Source: Aurantiochytrium sp. KH105 (taxonomy: Eukaryota; Sar; Bigyra; Thraustochytrida; Thraustochytriidae). From it: a stretch of 64,000 nucleotides of DNA. Numbering within the stretch: position 1 is the first letter of the stretch; the number at the start of each line of letters is the position of its first letter. Below, one piece after another: positions 1 through 9,400 of this stretch. The DNA lies in assembly GCA_003116975.1 (NCBI GenBank), contig BGKB01000006.1, positions 372,001 to 436,000 on the forward strand, given 5' to 3'. The translations under genes and the position numbers were made by a program. A model generated the notes under the pieces. That model made no database searches, was not told where the DNA came from, and saw only the letters and a program-made list of their open reading frames with translations.

Positions 1-461
1 AACGAGATGAGCTCGGCATCGTCTGCGCGCGGCAGGAACAAGGACGGTTCAAAGAAGACTTCATCGTCCTCCTCCTGCTCCTCCTCCTCCTCCTCGGCGT
101 TTCCCTCGTCTTCCTTTTCCTTTTCGTTATCCTTCTTTCGCGCTCCTGCAAGCAGGCCTGTCCGCTGGACGGCCGACGCGTCCACGAAAGCGTCCACCAC
201 TTCGAGGTTCCGCGCGGGGTCTCCAAGCACACCACCACCTTGAACTCTCTCATCATCATCAACTTCTTCTCCTAGGCCTACTCTATCATCATCTTCGCCG
301 CCCTCGCCGGCGCCGCCCGCGCCCGCGCCCGCCTCGCGCCCGCGCTCCTGCGCAGCGGCATCGCCAGCCCCGCCCGCCGCGCCGCGCCCGGCCAGGTCGC
401 GCGCGGGCGGCTCGCGCGGGAGCTCCGGGTCCGCGCGCGCGCCCGCCTCCGCCTGCGCCAT
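1..461 (-). CDS. Partial acidic low-complexity protein (N-terminal 153 residues)
   Basis: This open frame on the minus strand runs off the left edge. I chose the ATG at 461-459 because it is the first in-frame Met; the frame stays open further upstream but holds only Gly/Ala/Asp-rich translation without another Met. The visible protein starts MAQAEAGARADPEL. It continues through Gly/Ala-rich and Asp/Glu-rich stretches (an EDDD run, then a long Glu run near residues 130-137) to a more ordered part, VFFEPSLFLPRADDAELIS, at the edge. The balanced composition around NLEVVDAFVDASAV and FFEPSLFLPR argues for real coding. I do not recognise the family; most of it, including the C-terminus, is outside the window. 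Confidence 0.6.
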   Translation of the reverse strand, partial: MAQAEAGARADPELPREPPARDLAGRGAAGGAGDAAAQERGREAGAGAGGAGEGGEDDDRVGLGEEVDDDERVQGGGVLGDPARNLEVVDAFVDASAVQRTGLLAGARKKDNEKEKEDEGNAEEEEEEQEEDDEVFFEPSLFLPRADDAELIS

Positions 462-731
462 GCCGCTCGCCGCCGCGCCCGCCGCCTCGCCCGCGTCGCC
501 CGCGTCGCCCGCGTCGCCCGCGTTCGGGGTTTGCGCCGCGACGGCGAGGCGGGGCGAGCTGGCCGCGCTGAGATGCGCTGGCCGCGCTGAGATGAGATGG
601 CTGCGATGACGAGATGGCTGCGATGGCGCGAGGAGGAGGGGAGCGCGGCCGCGGCGTGCACGAGCGGAAGGCGCGGCCGCGGCGTGCGCGAGCGGAAGGC
701 GCGAGGGAGGGAGGCTGCGCGGCGGCGGCGG

Positions 732-1106
732 CTACGCGGGCGGCGCGGCGGCGTCGCCGGGGGCCGCGGGCGCGGGCGCGGGAGCGGGTGGCGCGGCCGG
801 GTTCGCGGAGGAGGAGGAGGAGGAGGCGAGGAAGGGGAAATCGTCGGGCTTGGGCGGGTGCTGCGCGCGCCTGCCGCGCCAGACGCGGCGCTCGAAGTCC
901 CAGTCGGGGTCCACGCCTGCGTCGCGGGAGCCGGTGTTCAGGTACGCGCCGCGGATCACCTGGTTGCCCGTGAGCGCGTTCTCCTGCTGCTGCAGGTTCA
1001 CCTGCGCCTGCTTGAGCTTGTTGCTGTACCACATGGGCACGGACGCGCACAGCCCGATGAAGCCCACGAGGCCTGCCGCCGTCGCAAGATTCCGCCGCGA
1101 GGCCAT
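732..1106 (-). CDS. Small single-pass membrane protein, 124 aa
   Basis: The protein starts MASRRNLATAAGLVGFIGLCASVPMWY, an N-terminal hydrophobic segment at about residues 8-25 that could be a signal anchor or mitochondrial inner-membrane anchor. A polar segment with a conserved-looking core follows (NQVIRGAYLNTGSRDAGVDP, about residues 47-66), then WDFERRVWRG, and the last 35 residues are Ser/Ala/Pro-rich. The start at 1106-1104 was preferred to upstream Mets because the preceding translation is Arg-rich filler. The Asn-Thr-Gly-Ser-Arg-Asp core looks like a conserved small-protein motif, but I cannot name a family. It lies head-to-tail with the acidic partial gene, 270 bases apart. Confidence 0.65.
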   Translation of the reverse strand: MASRRNLATAAGLVGFIGLCASVPMWYSNKLKQAQVNLQQQENALTGNQVIRGAYLNTGSRDAGVDPDWDFERRVWRGRRAQHPPKPDDFPFLASSSSSSANPAAPPAPAPAPAAPGDAAAPPA

Positions 1107-1671
1107 GGCTGCGGCGCTCCCGTCAGCGTCGCGCGGGCGCTGCCTTGCTCTGGTGCTGCCTGCCCTCGGCGAGTTGCTCCGATTGTGAGATTGCAATGCT
1201 TTGCTCTCTCACGCTCAGCTTGGTGGAGGTGTTTGGGCCGGGACGCAATACTCCGCTCCGCAAGTTCATGTCAACGGTTCGCGACAATGATCAGGACATC
1301 GATGCACGCATCACTGGCAGGCAGGCAGGCAGGCAGACAGACAGGCAGGCAAGCAGGCAGACAGCCGAGTAGGCAGACAGTCTGTCACTCACTCACGGTC
1401 AGTCAGATGGTCGACAAGTCAGTCGCTGCCATTCAGGAGTATGATTTATCTGCTACGGCTGGCCTCGGGTCCTTCCCTCCCAGGTCCGCGAATTGCACTT
1501 TCCGATGGAGCTCCCGTGGCCGAGGAGATCCTGCTGCCAAGGTATGTATCATGACGCGAAGCCTTGATGAAATATCGACACTGCGGATGGCAAACATGCA
1601 GACGAGCTTGCGTCGATGCACGTATGCAAATTTGCAAATATGATCTCGATTTTAGACTACCACCTTCCCGC
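1107..1671. other. Spacer upstream of the small membrane protein gene
   Basis: This 565-base spacer lies between the start of the small membrane protein gene and the stop of the kinase gene. It holds a CAGG/CAGA tetranucleotide array (1316-1384) and no reading frame with coding character. Confidence 0.5.
1316..1384. repeat. CAGG/CAGA tetranucleotide array
   Basis: Imperfect tandem GGCA and CAGA tetranucleotides, visible directly. Related arrays recur at about 5881-5990, 44797-44830 and 45818-45842, always in spacers. Confidence 0.85.
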
Positions 1672-2985
1672 TTAGCTGGTATCCTGCGCGGCACCGGAGT
1701 CTTGCGTCGCGACGGCGACTTCACTAGCAGCCACTGAAAGCATGTCGGCTGCAGCCTCGGCGGTTGGACGTTTGCTGGGATCTGGGTGCAAAAGAGCGCG
1801 CAAGAGATTTTGCACAACACCGTTCTCACGACGCGAATTAATGATTTCGACGTGTGGTGCAAGACGCGGGTTTTCCGCGGCATTTTCCAGGTCTGGCATG
1901 GGAACCTGGCCCGGCAAGGCAGCTCCGATGAGGTCGAATAGGTCTTTGGGGCTGATCGAGAAATATGGAAGGACAGAATAGACTGTAACGTAAATCGAAA
2001 CGCCGAGTGACCAGACATCTGCAGCAAACGCGTCGTAGGCCTCTCCGCGGCACATTTCTGGAGAAAAGAAGGGGTAAGTCCCTTCGGTGTCCCTTAATTT
2101 GGTATCGTCATTATTGCTCGAAGAAGCTCCGGTTGCGTCTCCTTCGCTGAGTTGCTTGCCCGATCCAAGATCGCAGAGAATTGCGCGCTGACGAGAGGTG
2201 GAAAGTAACACGTTGGCAGGTTTCACGTCGCGGTGGACCACCTTTTGCGCGTGCAAATGAGCGAGGGCGCGAGCTATGTCCGCGCAGTATGAGAGCGCGT
2301 CTGGAAGCAGCAACATGCTCGGGCAGTCTGGGTCTACGCCACGCGCACCTTGGGGGGCAGCGTGCCAAAATGTGAAATTGGCACTGTCAAAGTGCATGAG
2401 ACAGCCGCCGCCATAGTAAGGAAAAACGAGATAGGTCTTGTGATGCTCTTCATCGTCCAAAACTTGAAGCAGCCGGCACAGACTGTCGTGCGGTGGCATG
2501 GCTCCCAACAGGTCAACTTCGCGTTGAAGATCATCCACAGCTGTGCGCACGGCCATTCTCCCATCAGGTCCGGTATAATATGTTTTCATTCTCTGTAATC
2601 GCGCTTTGTGGAAACTTTTGATAGCAACGCGTCTTCGTGACCGCGTGTTCTCGTATAGTTTGACGGAGCAAAGACCGCCACTGGCCAGTTTGCTCAATTT
2701 TTTGAACTCGTTTACCAGTTTGCTACCGTCTTCGAGTCTCTGGACAATGATTTCTTGCGGGAACTCGGCTTGCAAGTCATGATGATCTGTTCCTTCGTCT
2801 TCCTTGCCCTCCTCGTCGCTGTTGGAGACTTCGCCGCGAGCGTCGAGATCAACGACCTCGACGTTGTTTAGGTCCTGTTCCACGATCTCGCCAAACTCTT
2901 CTTCGTCCGAGGAGCTCGCGCCTTGGTGCGTTTTGGTCCGCGACGTCGCGTCTGCCTCAGCGCTTGCGTCCCCGCCCTCGGCCAT
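1672..2985 (-). CDS. Ser/Thr protein kinase, CaMKK/LKB1-type, 437 aa
   Basis: A complete kinase domain follows an acidic N-terminus (about residues 1-85, with SSSDEEEFGE and SNSDEEGKEDEG runs). Visible landmarks are the ATP-binding lysine in VAIKSFHKARL (about 120), the glutamate in LQREVDLLG, the catalytic loop HRDVKPANVLL (about 249), a DLG in place of DFG (CDLGSG, about 272), an activation segment ending GTYPFFSPEM, and DVWSLGVSIYV. The glycine loop is weak (LASGGLCSVKLYE). A DLG motif and this style of activation segment occur in the LKB1 and CaMKK groups, which phosphorylate AMPK/SNF1-like kinases; assignment to that group is inference. An insertion (SEGDATGASSSNNDDTK) sits in the activation loop. 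The ATG at 2985-2983 was chosen because upstream translation is basic and UTR-like. Confidence 0.88.
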   Translation of the reverse strand: MAEGGDASAEADATSRTKTHQGASSSDEEEFGEIVEQDLNNVEVVDLDARGEVSNSDEEGKEDEGTDHHDLQAEFPQEIIVQRLEDGSKLVNEFKKLSKLASGGLCSVKLYENTRSRRRVAIKSFHKARLQRMKTYYTGPDGRMAVRTAVDDLQREVDLLGAMPPHDSLCRLLQVLDDEEHHKTYLVFPYYGGGCLMHFDSANFTFWHAAPQGARGVDPDCPSMLLLPDALSYCADIARALAHLHAQKVVHRDVKPANVLLSTSRQRAILCDLGSGKQLSEGDATGASSSNNDDTKLRDTEGTYPFFSPEMCRGEAYDAFAADVWSLGVSIYVTVYSVLPYFSISPKDLFDLIGAALPGQVPMPDLENAAENPRLAPHVEIINSRRENGVVQNLLRALLHPDPSKRPTAEAAADMLSVAASEVAVATQDSGAAQDTS

Positions 2986-4008
2986 CGTCGCGTGCTTCTC
3001 TCCCAAGCTGCTTTCCAAGGTCTGCTGCTCTCTTTTTCGCTCGCGGCGGCAGATGTCATTGATTTTGTGTTCTTTTGTTGGTTGCTTTTTGGTTTTGCGT
3101 ATACAAGGCAGGCCAGCGACGAAATGAATCAGGCGACAACACCACCCGCGCGAAAGATGTGCTTGGCTTGACTCATGCGGGTGGTGGCGGCACGAGGAGA
3201 ACTGCGACGTCGACCTGCGCATTTCGGACTGCGAAAGATGGACGAAACGAAACAACGAGAATGAATGTCGCTCTCACTCATTGGGCGCATATGAAGTGCC
3301 TGCGGGAGAGCGTCCCGCGGTTGCGTCTGTCTGGCGGACGACCTTTTCTGTTTTGCCGCTGTACAAGAGGAAAGGATGATTCACAGAATAACATTCTCGC
3401 AACAGTTTTGTCTCTTTGCACGAGAGATAAAAAGTAGTCGATCACCCATGTTTCCAAGGACACGAATCGTTTGTTCGGCCGTGCTCGCTCGCCAAGCTGA
3501 AAAGCTGAGCTTGCTCAAAGGTATAAACTTTAAGCTCTTGTTCTGAAAAGGAGCAAACTTATCAGAATTACAGCAGCAAGAGGAGCAGCCACTCAAAAGT
3601 TTAACCTGCTATGAAGTGAGGCGACTTTTGTTGCGCGGCAAGACAATCTCCTGGCGAAAGTTCTTCTTTTCGACCAGCGCACGCACAAGGGTCTTCGCGA
3701 ACGAGGCAAGCTTCTAATTATCCTATCGCTCGATCGATGAGGGCAGCAAATGAAGGTTCACGGAGAAAGAGGTTTATATCGCGACTGTAAATCAGTGTGT
3801 TCGCGAATGGAGATCGCTGCACTGCAGACGAGTTGTTACTTACGAGGAGGCGAGTGAACGGCCAATCAAGCGTATTGGGGTGTTTGTTTGTTCGTTTGTT
3901 TTTTTGTCTGCCAGGAGTGGCTCCATCCAAACTCACGCAAGTGACAAGGAGGAAAGAGGGAGGGAACTTGGTGTGTAAAGAACATAAAAAGATGCAGATG
4001 GATTTGGC
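2986..4008. other. Spacer between kinase and HSP10 genes
   Basis: About 1 kb lies between the kinase start and the HSP10 stop. It contains short T-rich tracts (for example 3895-3910) and scattered short frames, none with domain-like composition. I see no RNA gene. Confidence 0.4.
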
Positions 4009-4308
4009 TCACTGGTACTTGCCGAGAATATCGTCGTTGCGGAAGAGCTGGAACTCCTCGTCGCCGAACTGCACGGCCTGGCCGCCGTACTCCGGGAGAA
4101 GGACCTTGTCACCGACCTCGACGGTCATGGGCACAATGTTGCCGTTCTGGTCCCGGCGGCCGGGTCCGACGGCCACAACCTCGGCCTCGGGCTCCTTCTT
4201 GGTGGAGGACTCCGGCAGGAAGACGCCGCCGGCGGTCTGGGTCACCGGGACGGCGCGCTTCACGAGCACGCGGTCAGCGAGCGGGATGAGCTTGCGGAGG
4301 CCGGACAT
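4009..4308 (-). CDS. HSPE1: Mitochondrial 10-kDa chaperonin (HSP10/GroES family), 99 aa
   Basis: This co-chaperonin caps the HSP60 ring and promotes folding of matrix proteins. The sequence is full length for the family (99 residues). It begins with MSGLRKLIPLADRVLVKRA, has a mobile-loop region (QTAGGVFLPESSTKKEPE, about residues 24-41), the VVAVGPG core and GDKVLLPEYGG, and ends FRNDDILGKYQ. The short hydrophobic loop segment GGVFLP is the HSP60-binding edge in known members. There is no obvious cleavable presequence, which is normal for mitochondrial HSP10. The start is an ATG at 4308-4306. The 5' side carries a run of CAG trinucleotides (minus strand) in the presumed leader. Confidence 0.97.
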   Translation of the reverse strand: MSGLRKLIPLADRVLVKRAVPVTQTAGGVFLPESSTKKEPEAEVVAVGPGRRDQNGNIVPMTVEVGDKVLLPEYGGQAVQFGDEEFQLFRNDDILGKYQ

Positions 4309-6403
4309 CTTGCTTCTGCTGTGCTGCTGCTGCTGCTACTTGGCTGGCTGGCTGCGTACGCTTCTGCGCGGTGCGATGCAAAGCGACGTGCACGGACGGG
4401 CGTTCGTTCGTTCGGGCGCGCGCAGTCTGTTAGTCAGTCGGTCTCTCTCTCTCTCGCTCGCTCGCTCGGTCTCTCTGCATGCTCTTCGCGGAGACAGCGG
4501 CCGGCGCGCGCGGGGTCGGCAACCTACGTTTCTGGATTGGCTTCGGCAGTGGCGCGGACCGCGAGATCCACTCTTTTCTCGCGCCTTTCCCCTGTTTGTG
4601 CGCAATGGACAAACAGTCCGCGGGCTATGGACCTATACGGCTCTGCCCCTGTGTTGTATACTGTGAAAGTGAAAAAGTGAAAGTGAAAGGGCAAGTTGAG
4701 AGCTAGCTGCCTGTCTGTCTCTCGCCCCGAGACGCCGCCGCGACCACACAATGACAACACTTGTAGACATTGTCTTTTCTAGAAAACCTTTCCCCCGGAA
4801 GTACGGGAAACGGAGCGGAATTCCGGGCAGGGCGAGGAGCCGGAGCTGGTCTTACTTTCATTAGGCGCTTGCAGCGGAAAGGGGGCAAGGATACAGCGAA
4901 TGACGACGGAGAAAACGAACTGAAGCGGTAGGGAAGCGAAGGTAGACTGGCTTCTTCTGTTTGATGTGAGCGTGTCGTCACGACGATCAATCGTATTCTC
5001 GTATTGCACAGTCAGGCCTACAAACTTTGAAAGGTTGAGAGCGCAACGTGCTTTTCTTCTTTTGTAAAGTAAACAAATGAGCAAGAGATTTTCTGCAAGC
5101 AACCAATCACTGCATGTATACGTATAGGCCCATAGAAAGCTAGAAAATGCTGTCTTGTTTCTGATATTTTCCGCGTCGCCACCTTAATCACAGAGGTCGG
5201 TCGGAGTATCGCTCTTGAAAAGCACTCTCGTTGTTTTCAGCCTGGCTGCTGCCGCCAGCCATGGCCATCAAGCGTGTCGGAAAAGCAAGTCTCAAATCAG
5301 ACGCCAGTTGCAGCCAGCCAGGAGATTCTCAAAAGAATCTCATGCGCAAACTACATTGCCATACTCATTTTTTTCCCTTCCCTCCTAGGCTGCCCACAGC
5401 CGCCTTTGTGTGGGGAAAGTCAAAGGGGCAATATAGGAGTTTTCAGACCGGTATATATGCGTGAAAAGTTGCCTTATTGTTAGCTAGGATGACTGGAGTC
5501 GAAGATGGTCACCACGTGTCCCGGACGCAAAAGTCGGAAACCCCCCCTTCATGCAAAGGAAGTCGTTCGAAATTTGACTTCAAGTATATGCACGACCCCC
5601 CTTTTCACTGCGCTATCTCAACCAGATCAGTTTCCCGCTCCCCTTTCAATCTCAACCCGCGCGCCTTACCCGCGCGCCTTTCCCGCCATTCCCGTGAACA
5701 GGACAGACACGTCATTTCCCAGTATTGCCCATCAGAATGTCCTGCGACGCCCCCCTTCCCTCCGGCGCTGTGGGTTCATTTCTCGACGCTGTGGTCTCTC
5801 CGCAGCGAGCGAGAGTGCGCGTTGTGGCCATAGAGTGATGTGCGTTTGGCGGCTCCCGCAGCCCAAGTTGATTATATGGCCGTCCGCGTCTGCCTCCCTC
5901 TGTCTCTGCCTGTCTCTCCGTCTGTCTGTCTGTTTATCTGTATGTCTCACATGTCAGTCAGTCTGACTGTCTGCCTGACTGTCAGTCTTAGCGCCGCGCT
6001 CGCGCAGACAGACTCCATTTGCAGCCACCACCAGCGACCGAGCAGCCGCAGCGCGGAGTGGACTCTCTCTCCGCCTCCGAGGCACTCTCCGAGTCCCGCG
6101 TGCAGCCGACACAGGCCTCGCCGTGTCGTGTACCTTAAGGTGGAAGAGGCTTGTTTTTCGGCCGGTCTCTCTATGCACGCTGTTCCGCGAGGGAGAGAGA
6201 GGGAGGCTGCCAGCGTAGTGTGTGTTGTATGTCTCCTGCGGCGGCGCGCATAGGTGGAGCATATTCGAGTGGAGAGGACAGGAGGCGAGGAGGTCTCGCT
6301 GCGCCCGGGGGAGCGAGGGAAGCAGGCGTGCCGGCAAAGGCTCGCGCCCCGAGGCGGCCTCGGGGCGCGCCGGCTCACTGGCCGCGTCTGCGCGGGCCAC
6401 GAG
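4309..6403. other. Long spacer, low-complexity tracts
   Basis: Roughly 2.1 kb separates the divergent HSP10 and DUF262-like genes. It has a CTG run next to HSP10, TC/CTCG tracts near 4441-4476, a GTGAAA repeat near 4667-4690 and a CTGT/CTGC-rich stretch (5881-5990). Short frames exist but none shows protein-like composition. It probably holds both promoters and a long leader for the downstream gene. Confidence 0.45.
5881..5990. repeat. CTGT/CTGC-rich tetranucleotide tract
   Basis: Degenerate CTGT, CTGC and GTCA units in tandem, the complement of the CAGA/CAGG arrays elsewhere in the window. It lies in the leader region upstream of the large gene starting at about 6404. Confidence 0.75.
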
Positions 6404-9400
6404 ATGAAGCCCCCCCCTGCGCTGCCGACTTCGAGTTTCAAATCCTTGACGGATCTGTCTGCGAGGGGCGAAGACTTACAGGTCGCCGTGAACGGCGACC
6501 AAATTGCGTACAGATGGAGGTCGGAGCGCGCGATGGCGATGCTCCATGCATTCTTGCAAGAATTTCGGAAAGAGCGCCTCGAATCCTCGAATTTCAAGGT
6601 CGAAAAACCACTATCTCCCAAAGTCTCATATTATCATCTAGGGACCGTGACATGTTTTCGAACTTCAAAGCAATCATCAGACGTGTCTCGTCTCGACGTC
6701 TTGGATGGTCAGCATCGCCTGACAACTGTCTTCCTTATTACGTATGCCCTTTGTATTCAAGCCTCCGGCGATGAGGTTGCGAGGAACGCGGAGCAAATGC
6801 GCAAGATTCTCGCAGACATTCTACTTGTGAGAGTTTCAGCCAACGACAGAAGACAGTTGCCTCGCTTTTTCTGGCAGTCGTCGGAAAACCTGTTCTTGCG
6901 GGATCTTTTTCAAGCTCTTTGCCATGCCTCACTTGGCGTATCATCAAGTGTCGCGCTTTCTGAAAAGACTCCTTCTTCTGCCAACAAACTCACGGGCGCG
7001 TGGGTGCTACAGAACGCTATACAATCCTCCGCAAAGCACCACGCTCTCGTGATGGACCTGCTAGGATCAAAAAATGACATCAACGAGAGCAGCAAAAACA
7101 TTATCGTGAACCTCATGAGCCTTGTGGCCGAACTCCATCGTATGCGCGTGCGCGGCGAGACCAAGGCACTTCAAGACTTTGCGTTTTGGGTAAAGACGCG
7201 TGTAATGATCAACTTGGCCGTTGTGAACGATGCTGGCATGGCCGCTGATTTCTGCCGACAAGCCAACGCGCTTCAAGGACTGCCTCTCGCGCCAGAGGAT
7301 CACTTGCGGATGGCCTTCCAGTATAGCACGCGTAACATAGGCTCAACGTCTGGCGAGCCATCGGCGCACTCTCAATTGTTGAAACTGGGCATCTTGCTCC
7401 AACCCTTTTCTCGCGAAATTCGTTCAAGGTTACTCAATGCGGCCTTATCCGCTATTAACGAATCCATGTCGGAGGCTGAAGAAATTGCGCAAGGTGTTAC
7501 TGTGTCCCCTAGTCGATTGTTCCTGGAGCTCACAAGGGACTCAAGCGGAATGTACAAGGATCTGCAGCTTCTCGAGGAGCTGCGTGCTGTGACGAGATCA
7601 ATGATTGTGGTGCGCTTTCCGGAACGGGGGTCGATTCCTCCCCCGAACTTGCTCAGCGAGAACGCCGCACACCAGAGGAAACTCGCGCAGCTTTTGGCGA
7701 TCATGACAACGTTGCGCAAGTATTTCCAACATCTTGACGGAGTGCTTGCCTTTGGGCTCAAAGAGGTGAAGGCGTGCCTTGACGCTGATGAGGCCGGTCT
7801 CGCCCAGCTCCGTTTCGTTTCCTTGGTCGCGCGTTTTTGTCTTTTGCAAGTTTTGCAACCTGAGCCGTGGACTGAGTTCCACTTTATCTTCGTCGCGCGG
7901 CGTTTTTTGCGCGGTGTGCGCTTTGCACTTGGCAACAAAAAGGGCTTTGCTCGTCTCGCTGGATTGCTGCACTTCACGTGCAAACATTTTGGCATCAGTA
8001 CGGACATGCGAGCAGAATTCCTCAAGTACCTCTCCAGCCCAACACTTTATGTGGATGTCTGCGAAAGGCCGGGCCAGAAGCAGGCCCTTATCTTTGCTCT
8101 TCTTTTGGCTGACGCCGAACTTGTCACACCGACCAAGGTGCAGACTCGCGCTTACGCGACGTGTGACTTTTCTCTGGAGCACGTCGACAATAAAGCTGTC
8201 TCTGGCGCACTCTGGTTCCATGGTCTCGGAAACCTTTGTGTGATACGTGACGATGCGAACGTGAGCCTTCACAACACCTCGTTTCAGGAAAAGGTTAGCT
8301 TTTTCGATCCGAATGTCGGGAAGGCAAAGAGTCTGATCCGAGGACCCTTGCCCGGGGTTTCATGGCTGGCCAAGCACGTTGTAGCCCAAAGTAGCAGCCA
8401 TATCTTCCCAGCTTGGGGGAGCAATCACGCCAAAGACCTCTTCACGCAAAACCTTTATTCTATTTGCGAGGCTCTTCGGATTTTTACGTGTTCCAACTTC
8501 GAGATGAACGTATTTGACGACCGCATGCTCAAAGACGTTGGCGGCCCACCCAAGCAGATGAGCAGAGGCCTTGTGACATCCTTGTTTTCTGCGGGGAGTC
8601 TCGTCAAAGATCCGGACGCAGCGCGAGCGTCACTTGACCAGGTCATCAAGATTGCTCGCGAAGGTCTTCCTCAAACGCCCGCATCTTTAGCGAGGCGACC
8701 CTCTTCGTGGTTGCCGTGGAAGCCAACACAGCACTTTGAGATGGTTGACAAACTCCAGGCGCTGCACTCGTTGGCCTCGCTGACAAATATTGAATGCGCG
8801 GGACTTTTGGCCGACGCCTTGGATCCCTTGCTCAAAAAGACTCGAGGGAAAAAGTCGTCGCGGAGTTCAATGTCTTTAAAAATGCTTGCGCAGGAATATC
8901 TCGGCCGAGCGCAATGCGGTGATTCGGATGCTGCGCGGACTCTTCTCTCTTTCTTGAGGGCGCAGTTCTCGGCAAAGGTTCGGGCCCAACATCAGTTGCC
9001 CTCGGGCCGTGACGACAAGATTGGCCCGTGGAAGGTGATAAGCCTCGGCGACGTGGCCAAAATCTCGGAAAAGGACGCTGGAATTCAGTTGGTGCCTAAT
9101 TTCACGGCAGAGTTTATGCTTTTTGGACTCCAGTTCATGGTGAAGCTTCTTCCGCATCAAGGCAACTTTTATATCCAGCTTTGGCAATTGAATCGAGATG
9201 GAAGCAAGGCACGAGACCTAGGCTCATTTCCGCATCCTGACCCGGCGCAAAAAAAGCTCGAAGATGTGGGACGAAATACACCCGATGTCGAAATGGATCT
9301 TCTGCTGGCTCACACACTGCATCTGAGAAATTCTATCCCAACTCACCACGTCCTTGTGTTCGGGCGCAAAGAGGTCCAAGACGCGTTCAGAAAGGCTGCG

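Noticed and set aside
230..265. MREFKVVV-like start of a Ras/Rap GTPase on the minus strand
   Set aside because: The frame loses the P-loop immediately; the overlapping acidic frame continues through this segment with better composition.
5261..5330. MAIKRVGK start resembling a ubiquitin-conjugating enzyme N-terminus
   Set aside because: The frame shows none of the UBC core (no HPN or active Cys) and no splice continuation was found.
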